DNA of 32,488 nucleotides from Saprospiraceae bacterium. GTDB taxonomy: Bacteria; Bacteroidota; Bacteroidia; Chitinophagales; Saprospiraceae. Location: positions 132,921 through 165,408 of the forward strand of contig JABSSL010000012.1 of assembly GCA_013214355.1 (NCBI GenBank). Reading direction: 5' to 3'. Numbering within the stretch: the first letter of the stretch is position 1; each line of letters opens with the position of its first letter. The notes below the pieces were generated by a model, which was not told where the DNA came from, did not search any database, and worked only from the letters and a program-made list of their open reading frames with translations. Of this stretch, positions 25,036 to 32,488 are shown piece by piece. A program made the translations under genes and the position numbers.

Positions 25036-26004
25036 ATGTTATCACACCTATCTCGATCACTAATGCTTTGCTGCCTATTGTGCATGACCACAGCAGCCTT
25101 GGCCGAAAAGGCCCGCCTCCCTATTAAATTGGTAGACAAATTGATTTTAATTGAAGGTACTGTCGATGGCAAGACGGGATACTTTATGCTGGACTTAGGT
25201 GTCTCCGATTTAGTCCTGAATAACAAATACTTTACAGGAATAAAGAGTAGAAATACCGATGCTTATGGGGTTAATGGCTCTCTTTCTTCCTTGGAAACCA
25301 AGTGGATTGGCGCTGAATTTGGTTCTTTAAAATGGAAACGACGCCAGGCGCATCTTCTTTCGCTAGAACACTTAGAAGATTCCAAAGGGGAAAAGGTCTT
25401 GGGCTTGGTAGGAGGGAAGTTCTTCAAGCAATGTCAACTAACGATTGATTTACGTAAAATGGAAGTGGAGATTCAACAGCATAGCAAAGATTTCTCTCAT
25501 GATTCTTTTAGTAAGTTTTATTCGGAGCCTGAAGCCATCTTACCGTTCAAGTATAAGGGTGGGATGCCCTGGATTGAAGTGCGCATCGGCTCGAAAGCGT
25601 ATAAATTTGGACTAGACACGGCCAGCGAATATAGCGTGATGCATGAGAAGTGGCTACCTTCTGTAGAAACTCACCTTTTCAATAAGCGTATGGTCGTGTC
25701 CCGGGGAATTTCTGCTACCGAAAAATCAGTCTTGTCCGGGAAGGTGGGAGATTTAGCAGTAGGAACACTTAAATGTTACCCTATGAGTACCTTGTTTACA
25801 GATATGGGGACAATTAATCGCAATCTTGCCGGGGCAAATTTAGATGGATTATTAGGCTTTGATCTTTTGCGTCAATTCAAAGTAGTGATTGACTATGATC
25901 GGAAGGAAGTATTAGTTTGGCGACACTCTAATGCAAAGAATTACCCCATAATGATCACATTTGGCCAGCAGAGAGATTCCTTAGGTTTCATCATCAGGGA
26001 GTAG
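25036..26004 (+). CDS. Exported two-lobed aspartic-protease-like protein, copy 1
   Basis: This 322-residue protein starts with a signal peptide (about 1-23, ending ALA-EKA). It has two retropepsin-like lobes. Lobe 1 has GYFMLDLGVSDLVLN with Asp53 in a DLG triad and LGLVGGKFF then LTIDLRKMEVEI. Lobe 2 has KFGLDTASEYSVM with Asp194 in a DTA triad and DGLLGFDLLRQFKVVIDYD. The family's active site is D-T/S-G; here lobe 1 has Leu for Thr and lobe 2 has Ala for Gly. Both aspartates remain, so it may be a weak, altered or dead protease. The lobes end with VLVWRH. It is divergent from blaI across 503 bases and followed by a paralogue on the same strand. Confidence 0.75.
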   Translation: MLSHLSRSLMLCCLLCMTTAALAEKARLPIKLVDKLILIEGTVDGKTGYFMLDLGVSDLVLNNKYFTGIKSRNTDAYGVNGSLSSLETKWIGAEFGSLKWKRRQAHLLSLEHLEDSKGEKVLGLVGGKFFKQCQLTIDLRKMEVEIQQHSKDFSHDSFSKFYSEPEAILPFKYKGGMPWIEVRIGSKAYKFGLDTASEYSVMHEKWLPSVETHLFNKRMVVSRGISATEKSVLSGKVGDLAVGTLKCYPMSTLFTDMGTINRNLAGANLDGLLGFDLLRQFKVVIDYDRKEVLVWRHSNAKNYPIMITFGQQRDSLGFIIRE

Positions 26005-26416
26005 CTTGGTACTCCGGCACATTATTCCGGGAAGCATCTGATTTTTCTTACATATAGGGGAAAAGTCGATTCGATCCTTGCAGGATCAGAGATTTTTCAG
26101 TAGTTTAACAAAACCTCTATAAGTGGAAGGAAGCCTCTTTTCACTTTTTCCTGGATTAGTGCTTGAGACGACTTTTGGAAGTATTCAAAGATAGTTTATT
26201 GGCCGCTTTGAAGCGCTTCTTGACTCCATTTCGGTGCAATAGACAGGCTTAAACAACTTCTTAGATTTGGATTGGTAGACCCAAGGGTTGCTTTTCAAAT
26301 TTGTCCATCCATTATGGGTCGGGCTTTGGCTTGAAAGGCTGAAAATGGAAAACCTTTTGTAGTGGATTGGAATCCTTGACTCTTATTTCAACCACTGTGT
26401 CACTAAACCACCTGAT
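26005..26416. other. Spacer between the two protease-like genes
   Basis: No gene is visible in these 412 bases. There is a short hairpin GATCC-TTGCA-GGATC near 26073-26087, an AAAAGTCG/CGACTTTT inverted pair (26061-26068 and 26169-26176), a weak terminator-like stem with T-run at 26121-26149, and the segment 26132-26160 shared with the region before copy 1. Confidence 0.5.
26121..26149 (+). terminator. Possible weak terminator after copy 1
   Basis: AAGTGGAA (26121-26128) pairs with TTTTCACTT (26138-26146) with one mismatch and continues into a short T-run. The stem is short and the site also belongs to the duplicated segment, so this is tentative. Confidence 0.3.
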
Positions 26417-27373
26417 ATGCACCCGACCCTACAACTATTACTTTGTAGCTATTTTTGTATGGCTACCCAATTGGCATTGGCAGAACATGCCATCATTCCC
26501 ATAAAATTAATCGATAAACTTATTTTGATCGAAGGTACCGTTGAAGATCAAACGGGCTATTTTATTCTAGACCTTGGAGCTTCAGACATCATTTTAAATA
26601 GCCGGTATTATAAGGGTAGGCTAGAGAAGCCTGCCGAGGCCTTCGGCATTAATGGTACTGTTTCCGCAGTCGAAAAGACCTGGGCTAGCGCCAATTTTGG
26701 AGGAGTTCAATGGAAACGCTATTTGACGCATATCCTATCGTTGAAACATCTAGAAAAGGCCAAGGGCGTAAAAATCTTGGGATTGGTGGGAGGCAAATTC
26801 TTTCGTCACTGTCAACTGCTAATCGATCTAAGTAAAATGGAGATTGAAATCGTTAGGGGGACCACCAATGGTACTTATGATTTATTGGGGGATCAATTTA
26901 GTGAACCTGATGCTATTATCCCCTTTAAGTACAAAGGTGGTATGCCTTGGATAGAGGTAAGAATAGCTTCAACCTCATTTAAATTTGGCTTGGATACCGC
27001 CAGCGAATTCAGTTTGATGGATACTAAATGGCTTCCCCTTGTGGAGGACCTACTATTTAATCGGCGGCAGGTGATTACCCGTGGGATATCCGCTCAAACC
27101 AAATCAGTATTGCGGGGTAAACTGGCCCAATTGGAGATTGGTTCCCTTGCTTGCTATCCCATGAGTACGCTTTTTACCAATATGAGTATTATCAACCGAA
27201 ATCTTGCTGGTGCTAAATTGGATGGTTTGCTTGGGTTTGATCTTTTACGTCAGTTTAAGGTATTGGTCAATTACGATCATAAGGACATTATGATCTGGCG
27301 CCACAAGCTAGCAAAGAGTTATCCCTTAATTCTGACACAGGTGAAGCAAAAGGATGTCTTGCGGATTAAGTAA
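26417..27373 (+). CDS. Exported two-lobed aspartic-protease-like protein, copy 2
   Basis: This 318-residue paralogue of the preceding gene is about 60 percent identical by eye over its full length. It has a signal peptide (about 1-22, ending ALA-EHA). Asp52 lies in ILDLGASDIILN (DLG), Asp193 in KFGLDTASEFSLM (DTA), and both lobe closings are present (LGLVGGKFF with LLIDLSKMEIEI; DGLLGFDLLRQFKVLVNYD). The same two triad substitutions occur in both copies, so they predate the duplication. The best-conserved block is the second lobe (IPFKYKGGMPWIEVRI, CYPMSTLFT, INRNLAGAKLDGLLGF). It converges with the TlpA-type gene across 48 bases without an obvious terminator. Confidence 0.75.
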   Translation: MHPTLQLLLCSYFCMATQLALAEHAIIPIKLIDKLILIEGTVEDQTGYFILDLGASDIILNSRYYKGRLEKPAEAFGINGTVSAVEKTWASANFGGVQWKRYLTHILSLKHLEKAKGVKILGLVGGKFFRHCQLLIDLSKMEIEIVRGTTNGTYDLLGDQFSEPDAIIPFKYKGGMPWIEVRIASTSFKFGLDTASEFSLMDTKWLPLVEDLLFNRRQVITRGISAQTKSVLRGKLAQLEIGSLACYPMSTLFTNMSIINRNLAGAKLDGLLGFDLLRQFKVLVNYDHKDIMIWRHKLAKSYPLILTQVKQKDVLRIK

Positions 27374-27421
27374 TTCTAAGGGTAGGCAACTTTTGATGAA
27401 ATTTGCTGGAGGTTAAAGAAA

Positions 27422-29551
27422 TTATTGAGCGGCATATTTAGCCAGCTTGCTATTCAATTTTTCGGTATCATATGGCCATGGCGCTTTACGTTCAACTAAT
27501 CGTCCCTCTTTGTTCAGGATCATATAGGTTGGATACCCTTGAATATTGAATTTATGATCTAGCCCTTGGTAGATCGATTTGTCGACAAAGTAATGATCGC
27601 CATCCAATTGGTACTTCTTGATGAGGTTCTTCCAATTGGATTTGTCCCCGGATACGCAGAGATAAACAAATACTACATCTTTATCCTTGTTGGCAGCTTT
27701 GAGGTTGGCGGCATATTCAAATTGACTTCGGCAGGGGCTGCACCAAGTGGCCCAAATATCGAGATAAATCACTTTGTTTTGATGCTTTCGGGTTAGCTTT
27801 TGGAGGAATTCGTTGGCGGTTCCAGCTTCTACATTTTCCAGATTCGCGAAGGCGGGTAAGGGCTTACTTTGGCTTTCTAGCAGTTCATCGTAAGCCCATT
27901 GGATAAGGTCTCGGTGGCTTTGATCTAAGGGGTAAGTCTTTACTTTCTCTAAATAGTATTTGGCCCTTTTGGCGTCACTTTCCTCAAGATGGCGTTGCAT
28001 AACTCCACCCCAGGCGTAAGGGGCTAATTGCACGTGATGTTTGGGTACGGATTCGAGTGCGCCAATTCTTTTCTCAGCCCCTACCATCTGGGAGATATGG
28101 GGATATTTCTTGCGGATAGCGGCGATGCGTTCATTTTCAGCTTTAATCTCAGCAATGGCTTCGTCTAATTGTGCTTTTTGTGCGATACTAAGAGTGGGCT
28201 CTTTTTCCAAGATGATTGCTAATGCCTTTTCGGGCCGACTGCTACTACTGCTGGTAAAAGCTTTGGTAAAGATGGTGTCTTGATGTTGGATCCAAAGCGC
28301 TTTCCAGAGTTTACGCGCGGGGCTTGGATGTTTGGCTCTTTCCCATTCCGCCTCAGCTAAGCTACGTTCATCAGGGGTAAGGCTTTCCGATCGCATCATC
28401 TGCCAATAGGAAGTATCAGGTGCGTGATCAATCCCGTTTTTGTATTTATTCTTGAAGAATGCGATTAATTCTCGGGTGTAATTTCCGTAATGCATGGAAT
28501 ATTGCAGCTTTGGGTCGGAGTAATCGAATTCATCTAGAAAGTTGAAGTAGGTAGGGTGCTCAGTCGTCCAGACCACGTACCGGCTTTTACCCATGTTGTG
28601 CAGCCAGGAATATCGTATCAGATCATCGTAGAAAGTTAGTGTAGTATGGATGCCAAACCACTCCACAAAGGCGGGAGAAACGGCATGCTTACTGCTATAG
28701 TCCTTGAAGTAATCTTCTTGTTTATTTTTGAGTGCTAGTCGTTTTTGACGATGGGGTTCGGCTGCTAACTGTATGTCCTCTCGGTGATACGTTTTGGTTA
28801 TCTTCTTTAATGCCTTTCCTTCTAATTCCTTGTAGCTAGCAATATCTCGCGAAAGGTCAGCAGTGGGACCCATAAACAACCACTTTCTTGGATCAGTATC
28901 TGTAAGGTTAACCATTAATGATTCCTCGGGAGCAAGGAATAAGGTAGTAAGATGATCTCCATAAACCAGATAAACATCTTGTGGTCCGGGAAGAGGAACG
29001 TCTAATTGAAAGCTTCCATCGGGCTCTAGCCATACCGTGTAGCTCAATTGCTCGCTAAACAAGAAATTTGGAGTTGAAACTTTTATACTTAGGATATCTT
29101 TTAAATCTGGATCTACGATACCCTTGAGTTTAGCAATTCCCCCATGCTGTTTGCTGGGGAGCGACTGAATGCCTTGGTAAGGAGGAGCTTTGTCACTCCT
29201 GTATAAGGGCATAGGCGCTCGTCCATCTTGGCTACAACTGAGTGTCCTTTTCACATCCGGTTTTACTTGCAGGGTGGTCAGTCTATTCTTCAGTTCGCAG
29301 ACGTACCTTCCTTCGGTATTATAGTAGCAGAGAGTATCCGTTTTAGTTAATATGATTTCATACTGGTCATTATTTTCTGAGATGGACGCATAGGTCCAGA
29401 AATCAGCCTCCAGGAGGGCATATTCCTTTTCCAAACTGAGATACCAACGACCTTGCTGATCTGTGTAGTCATGGAGCAGAGATTCAGGTAAGGTGCTAGT
29501 TTGTGAGATGGGCATGTTTAGGAAACTGAGCATGAGTAGGAAGATTGTCAT
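27422..29551 (-). CDS. TlpA-type thioredoxin-domain protein with large N-terminal region
   Basis: This 709-residue exported protein begins with a signal peptide (about 1-18). The last 140 residues are a TlpA/ResA-like thioredoxin domain: IWATWCSPCRSQF with Cys604-Ser-Pro-Cys607, a central VFVYLCVSGDKSNW and the cis-proline loop NIQGYPTYMIL with Pro674. Such domains reduce disulfides in the periplasm, often for cytochrome c maturation or envelope repair. The N-terminal 560 residues begin with a beta-rich part (about 20-215) and go on to a helical, charged region (about 230-560); this arrangement is common in Bacteroidota TlpA proteins, but its function is not established. No partner gene is adjacent. 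Confidence 0.88.
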   Translation of the reverse strand: MTIFLLMLSFLNMPISQTSTLPESLLHDYTDQQGRWYLSLEKEYALLEADFWTYASISENNDQYEIILTKTDTLCYYNTEGRYVCELKNRLTTLQVKPDVKRTLSCSQDGRAPMPLYRSDKAPPYQGIQSLPSKQHGGIAKLKGIVDPDLKDILSIKVSTPNFLFSEQLSYTVWLEPDGSFQLDVPLPGPQDVYLVYGDHLTTLFLAPEESLMVNLTDTDPRKWLFMGPTADLSRDIASYKELEGKALKKITKTYHREDIQLAAEPHRQKRLALKNKQEDYFKDYSSKHAVSPAFVEWFGIHTTLTFYDDLIRYSWLHNMGKSRYVVWTTEHPTYFNFLDEFDYSDPKLQYSMHYGNYTRELIAFFKNKYKNGIDHAPDTSYWQMMRSESLTPDERSLAEAEWERAKHPSPARKLWKALWIQHQDTIFTKAFTSSSSSRPEKALAIILEKEPTLSIAQKAQLDEAIAEIKAENERIAAIRKKYPHISQMVGAEKRIGALESVPKHHVQLAPYAWGGVMQRHLEESDAKRAKYYLEKVKTYPLDQSHRDLIQWAYDELLESQSKPLPAFANLENVEAGTANEFLQKLTRKHQNKVIYLDIWATWCSPCRSQFEYAANLKAANKDKDVVFVYLCVSGDKSNWKNLIKKYQLDGDHYFVDKSIYQGLDHKFNIQGYPTYMILNKEGRLVERKAPWPYDTEKLNSKLAKYAAQ

Positions 29552-29827
29552 GTGTGCTTTTTTTGTTCCCCGATAATCTGTATTGATAGAATTACCTTCT
29601 TACATGAAGGGTTGCAATAAAGGCTATTTAGCTGGTTAGCCAGCCAGAAACACAAAAATTATCGGAGCAAGTATTTTTAGGAGCGTATATGCATTAGAGA
29701 TTGAGTAAAAGGACAATCGCTTTCTCAGAATTGTCGCTATATGAAGATAAGCATTATCTATAGTATTAGTCAAGTAGGCTCAGTTACAAGATTTTGGAAA
29801 CCACTGCGTTCTTACGATTAAGCTAAC
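29552..29827. other. Gene-free region upstream of the TlpA-type gene
   Basis: I see no coding frame here. A hairpin AGCTGG-TTA-GCCAGC-type structure lies near 29628-29645 and the promoter of the minus-strand TlpA-type gene should be within the first 200 bases, but no box could be placed with confidence. Confidence 0.4.
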
Positions 29828-30139
29828 TTGATCCATCGGTCAACCTTCGTAATTTATTCATATGAAAAATCCGGTCTACTACATCCTCTGATTCTGCATG
29901 ATCTTGAGCTGTCAGCCACTTGCTGTGCATACCTCAAATTGGGAATGTCAAAAGCTATTGTTGCGCTTACCAACAAAAGAAACACCCTTTATGAACAGTA
30001 CTTGCAGATCTACAATACTATCCAGGCTGCTTATACTGAACTTTGGGATGAATAGGCTATGGTAAATTATGGGAAGCCTTACGATGATGCACTGCCTGAT
30101 TCTATCAAGAGAGCTATCCCTTTTGTAGTTTCTGAAGCT
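29828..30139 (+). pseudogene. Possible degenerate gene with internal stop
   Basis: A frame from a TTG at 29828 runs to TAG at 30053 (75 residues, ending AYTELWDE), and the same frame then continues AMVNYGKPYDDALPDSIKRA to a TAA at 30137. The part after about 29948 (MSKAIVALTNKRNTLYEQYL) and the continuation look protein-like, while the first forty residues do not. I do not recognise the family. It may be a broken remnant with one nonsense change, or a chance open frame. Confidence 0.3.
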
Positions 30140-30156
30140 TAACCCAACGGTTTCGA

Positions 30157-30230
30157 GTAAAGTGGTTCGGCCTAACATACTTGGAAACTGTTAAAAGAAT
30201 GTCAACGACCTAGGCCAAACCAACCCTTTG
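30157..30230. repeat. Foldback near the degenerate frame
   Basis: GGTTCGGCCTA (30164-30174) pairs with TAGGCCAAACC (30211-30221) at 10 of 11 positions, and complementarity continues outward with a small bulge (AAAG against CTTT). It directly follows the degenerate frame. The remainder up to 30446 shows nothing else. Confidence 0.5.
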
Positions 30231-30446
30231 ATTATTCCTTCCGTCTTTAATTACAAAGACACTATTAAAAAATACTTACCACTAAAGACCACCAGTTGAA
30301 ATAACCCCTTATTCCACGAGTATTCTCTTTACCTCATTATCTCGCTTAAGCCGACCCCTGTTGGAGCTGTTGTTTAACTCAGGTTACTCTTGACCGAGAG
30401 CTTGCGCTCTTGGTACATGGAGAAGACCTACAATCTCCCGATCATC

Positions 30447-30656
30447 ATGAACAAACCTATTCAAGTAGAAATTGTGGAAGAAAAACAGGATGGAATCATT
30501 GTTCGACTCCCTTTCCTAGAGATACCTATTGAAATGAATTGGGCGTTCTTCTACAAACGAGTCGAAGCAGGGTACTTCACATTTAGACAAGCTGAACAAC
30601 TTCCCAACTCATTTTCCCTTAAGCTATTCCCACTTTCTAAACAGGATATGAAATAA
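30447..30656 (+). CDS. Small hypothetical protein
   Basis: The predicted protein has 69 residues (MNKPIQVEIVEEKQDGIIV at the start). It is soluble, alternating charged and hydrophobic, with a probable beta-strand start and an aromatic helix (MNWAFFYKRVEAGYFTFRQ). I do not recognise it. The frame extends upstream with an ATG at 30417 and a TTG at 30390, but the extension looks non-coding and the ATG at 30447 is preferred. It converges with the amidohydrolase gene with 14 bases between. A real gene is likely but not certain. Confidence 0.45.
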   Translation: MNKPIQVEIVEEKQDGIIVRLPFLEIPIEMNWAFFYKRVEAGYFTFRQAEQLPNSFSLKLFPLSKQDMK

Positions 30657-30670
30657 AGGCTAGGAGTGAC

Positions 30671-32320
30671 TTAACTTTCATAAACCCATCGACCACCGAC
30701 CATGGTTCGTTCAATTTTGCAATCCATGATAGCAAAGGGATCGATCTTAGTAAGGTCCTTATCTAATACCGTTAAGTCGGCTAGTTTCCCTGGGGTGATG
30801 GAGCCTTTGATGTTTTCTTCGAAGGAGGCATAGGCTCCATGTAAAGTCCCAACTTTGATAGCCTCTTCAACGGAGACCTTCTGTTTAGGTCCCCAGAGCG
30901 TGCCTTTATAATCTGTGCGGGTTACACTCGACTGGATAGCCATTAGGGGCTCGAAGGGGCCAGGAGGATAATCGGAGGTCTGGTTGACCATAATCCCAGC
31001 ATCGAGGAAGCTGCGGACCGCAAACATGCTATTCAGCCGCTCTGCTCCGTACTCCTTCATCTTTTCACCATGGAAGTAGACATAGGTGGAAAATGGACAA
31101 GGAATAGCGTTGAGTGCTTTGATTCTTTGTACCAGTTCAGGGTTGACTACGGTGCAATGCTCTAGTCGAAAGCGAGGATCTTTTCTTGGACTTTCCTTCA
31201 TGAGTTTTTCGTAGACCCCTAAAGTGATATCAATGCCGACGTCACCATTGGCGTGTACTCCAATTTGCCAACCAGCATCGTGCGCTTTTTTGCATTGTTC
31301 ATATAACAGCTCTGGGGTGGAAGTGAGCATGCCAAAATCATCAGGGCGGCCCATATAAGGCTGAGATAGTCGAGCGGTTCGTTCGGAGATAGATCCATCT
31401 ATTCCCGTTTTCATGGCTCCAACCCTTACCCACTCGTTGCCAAAGCCAGATTTGACTCCTGCATTGATCATTTTATCTAAATGAGGATAGCGAATATGGC
31501 AATAGACCCTTGTCTTAAGCAGTCCTTGTTCATAGGCGGAGTGATAAGCCTCAAGGTCGTAGGGACTGCCACCGGCATCCGTCACAGAAGTAATGCCAGC
31601 TTTAGCTAGCATATTTGAGATCGCCTCTGCTCCAGCTACGTAATCTTTTCGTTCTGGCCGCTGCAACATCCGTCGGAAAGGGGCCGCCGCATTTTCAAGG
31701 ATCTGCCCCGTTAGTTTACCATTCTCTACCACATACTCTCCGCCCGCTAGTGATTTGCTGGTAGCTGTGATGCCTGCTTTTTTGAAAGCTAGCGTGTTGA
31801 CATACATAGAGTGTCCACCTCGGTGCGTAATGATAACCACATGGTCTGGAGCTGCGAGGTCTAGGTCTTTTCGATGCAAAAACCTGCCCTCTTTGGTTTT
31901 AGTATCATCATATTTAAATCCTTGGATTACTTCTCCCTTGGGTATGGTGGCTGCTCGTTCTCGAATGGCGGCTTGAATTTCTTTGATAGATCGGAGATCG
32001 CAGTCCACATTGAAAAGGTGTGAGCGGCCGGCACTACCGGGGTGTGAATGGGCATCGATGAAGCCGGGCGTGACCGTGCTTCCTCCCAAATCTATCATTT
32101 TTGTATTGCTTCCCCCTAAGCCTTTTATTTCCTGATTGGAACCTACGGCGAGAATGTGCTGATGACCGATAGCTATAGCCTGAGCACGAGGCTTCAGCGG
32201 ATCAATAGTAATGAAGTTGCCATTGTAGAGGATCAGTTCAGGTTTTTGCCAGAACAGGGCAGGTAAGGCTATAAAACCAGGTGTGGCAGCCAAGAAATGA
32301 CGGCGATTGAGTTTTTTCAT
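30671..32320 (-). CDS. Exported YtcJ-type amidohydrolase
   Basis: This 549-residue metal-dependent hydrolase belongs to the amidohydrolase superfamily, YtcJ-like branch. It opens with a Tat-like signal (LNRRHFLAATPGFIALPAL). A small beta-sandwich follows (LILYNGNFITIDPLKPRAQA, AIGHQHILAVG). The barrel starts at VTPGFIDAHSHPG, where His91 and His93 are metal ligands. Later ligand candidates are His in IGVHANGDVG and His in RLEHCTVV, and the closing sandwich reads GSITPGKLADLTVLDKDL. The substrate is not predictable; relatives cleave amides, and several are only annotated by fold. It is transcribed alone; its upstream region runs to the window edge. Confidence 0.9.
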   Translation of the reverse strand: MKKLNRRHFLAATPGFIALPALFWQKPELILYNGNFITIDPLKPRAQAIAIGHQHILAVGSNQEIKGLGGSNTKMIDLGGSTVTPGFIDAHSHPGSAGRSHLFNVDCDLRSIKEIQAAIRERAATIPKGEVIQGFKYDDTKTKEGRFLHRKDLDLAAPDHVVIITHRGGHSMYVNTLAFKKAGITATSKSLAGGEYVVENGKLTGQILENAAAPFRRMLQRPERKDYVAGAEAISNMLAKAGITSVTDAGGSPYDLEAYHSAYEQGLLKTRVYCHIRYPHLDKMINAGVKSGFGNEWVRVGAMKTGIDGSISERTARLSQPYMGRPDDFGMLTSTPELLYEQCKKAHDAGWQIGVHANGDVGIDITLGVYEKLMKESPRKDPRFRLEHCTVVNPELVQRIKALNAIPCPFSTYVYFHGEKMKEYGAERLNSMFAVRSFLDAGIMVNQTSDYPPGPFEPLMAIQSSVTRTDYKGTLWGPKQKVSVEEAIKVGTLHGAYASFEENIKGSITPGKLADLTVLDKDLTKIDPFAIMDCKIERTMVGGRWVYES

Positions 32321-32340
32321 AATAGGTAGCTTTGGTATAA

Positions 32341-32488
32341 TCTCTTTTCTAGATGTACAAATGGGAATGTCCGGTAAATAGCTAGCTAGGGCGTCCCTGA
32401 AAATATTTACAAGGCTGACTACGAAGTAGTTGGCCTTTAGATTTGGGTATAAAATTCCCCGAAAACAGCCAAAAAAGGCTAAATTCGG
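32341..32488. other. Upstream region of the amidohydrolase, to window edge
   Basis: No gene is visible. A hairpin GGCTGACTAC-GAA-GTAGTTGGCC (8 of 10 paired) lies near 32413-32435, and CCGAAAACAGCC-AAAAAA-GGCTAAATTCGG runs to the last base (9 of 12 paired). Both look like parts of a foldback cut off by the window edge. Confidence 0.4.

Overview
The window looks like a chromosomal segment of a Bacteroidota bacterium, probably near the Saprospiria/Lewinella group. The grounds are a LytS/LytTR two-component pair, lipoprotein and Tat-type export signals on small periplasmic enzymes, a GH3-serine hydrolase fusion, a BlaI/M56 pair, TlpA-type thioredoxins, lack of clear Shine-Dalgarno sequences, and a TTTG-N20-xAnnTTTG promoter typical of the phylum. 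The class-level guess is weaker than the phylum. No rRNA, tRNA, CRISPR array, intact insertion sequence or phage module was seen.

Layout, left to right. Positions 1-2083 (+): the 3' part of a sodium:solute symporter and a small multispanning membrane protein. Positions 2198-4585 (-): a secreted RraA-like aldolase followed by a Tat-exported enolase-superfamily dehydratase, plausibly a sugar-acid catabolic pair. Positions 4586-5216 carry no gene but two long foldback elements. Positions 5217-7875 (-): LytS-type kinase, LytTR regulator and a hotdog-fold protein. Positions 8152-11747 (+): a lipoprotein, a cytochrome c/PQQ sugar dehydrogenase fusion and a CotH-kinase-like exported protein. Positions 11763-16832 (-): the GH3/beta-lactamase fusion, a VOC protein, an SGNH hydrolase and a methyltransferase. 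Positions 16937-20902 (+): a VWA/CoxE protein, deoC, a SPOR-like exported protein and rodA, closed by a strong bidirectional terminator.

The most distinctive part is 20982-27373. A blaI-blaR1-like operon (-) encodes an M56 membrane metallopeptidase whose periplasmic sensor is replaced by about 18 ankyrin repeats. Its promoter carries three copies of the palindrome TACGA-N6-TCGTA, one upstream of the -33 box, one inside the spacer and one at the start of the transcript, which reads as an autoregulated switch. Divergently there is a tandem pair of exported two-lobed aspartic-protease-like proteins with altered active-site triads; part of their upstream DNA was duplicated with them.

Positions 27422-32320 hold a TlpA-type thioredoxin protein (-), a gene-poor stretch with a broken reading frame and a foldback, a small hypothetical gene (+) and a Tat-exported YtcJ-type amidohydrolase (-). 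Several intergenic spaces hold imperfect palindromes of about 60-185 bp; the three longest (1386-1541, 4676-4858, 4964-5128) share a layout and an internal GCTTTTTTGA-like box and may form one dispersed family.
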